NCBI GenBank assembly: GCA_900548725.1
Contig: URLV01000019.1
Span: 1 to 22,600, forward strand
Direction: 5' to 3'
Origin: an uncultured Mycoplasmatota bacterium
GTDB lineage: Bacteria; Bacillota_I; Bacilli_A; RF39; UBA660
DNA length: 22,600 nt
A program made the translations under genes and the position numbers. The notes below the pieces were generated by a model. The model was not told the origin of the DNA, ran no database searches, and worked only from the letters and a program-made list of their open reading frames with translations. Shown piece by piece: positions 22,593 to 22,600 of the stretch; the stretch's first letter is position 1; every line of letters begins with the position of its first letter.

Positions 22593-22600
22593 GATATAAT
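22592..22600 (+). promoter_or_regulatory. Extended -10 at the window edge
   Basis: TGATATAAT immediately after the terminator T-tract; any -35 would fall inside the terminator stem. It may begin the next gene, which is outside the window. Confidence 0.4.

Noticed and set aside
1..22600. Mycoplasma-type code 4 (TGA as Trp)
   Set aside because: TGA ends the first comEA gene and the HD gene exactly at overlapping starts, and TGG is used for Trp throughout.

Overview
This is a very AT-rich stretch of a bacterial chromosome from a low-GC, Gram-positive-type lineage. The evidence is strong Shine-Dalgarno sites, sigma-A promoters of the TTGACA/TATAAT type, a T-box riboswitch, lipobox lipoproteins, a VanY carboxypeptidase, and KhpA beside rpsP. 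TGA is used as a stop codon (second comEA, HD gene), so this is code 11 and not a code-4 mycoplasma. My inference is an uncultured gut Bacilli/RF39-like or Erysipelotrichia-like organism with a small genome and a cell wall. I see no tRNA, rRNA, CRISPR array or insertion sequence.

Layout. 1-184: start of a LemA gene leaving the window on the minus strand. 185-687: intergenic, with the lemA promoter, a hairpin, and an orphan plus-strand terminator that may end a small RNA. 688-3987 (minus): competence operon comEA, comEA, comEC. 4049-5660 (plus): Ku and a ligase-only LigD, a minimal end-joining pair divergent from the competence operon. 5647-6023 (minus): a frameshifted unknown gene. 6154-10161 (minus): sufB, a P-loop protein and a GH25 lysozyme lipoprotein as one overlapping or tightly packed unit, then cysK. 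10202-10616 (minus): a decayed C-terminal piece of a pilin-like surface protein. 10777-12708 (plus): an unknown, possibly ADP-ribosyltransferase-like protein, yidD, and a ZnuA-like lipoprotein that contains no histidine. 12738-13640 (minus): a DUF3419-like SAM enzyme. 13695-14221 (minus): rpsP-khpA. 14296-16223 (minus): two unknown proteins, a 32-residue membrane peptide and VanY. 16287-17462 (minus): a membrane protein with an Asn-rich linker and a zinc ribbon. 17527-21056 (minus): promoter, valine T-box, HD hydrolase, valS. 21066-22592 (plus): a PilB/GspE-type ATPase with its own promoter and two stacked terminators.

How the genes fit together. ComEA and ComEC (DNA uptake), the PilB-type ATPase (pseudopilus assembly) and the pilin-like remnant all point to a DNA-uptake or type IV pilus-like apparatus, although core comG genes are not here. 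Ku-LigD repairs double-strand breaks and sits head to head with the uptake operon. CysK makes cysteine and SufB is the Fe-S scaffold, so their proximity suggests sulfur use. GH25, VanY and the lipoproteins act on or at the envelope. The most unusual items are the divergent competence/end-joining arrangement, the tandem comEA pair, the histidine-free metal-transporter-like lipoprotein, the candidate leaderless genes, and the orphan terminator at 576-599.
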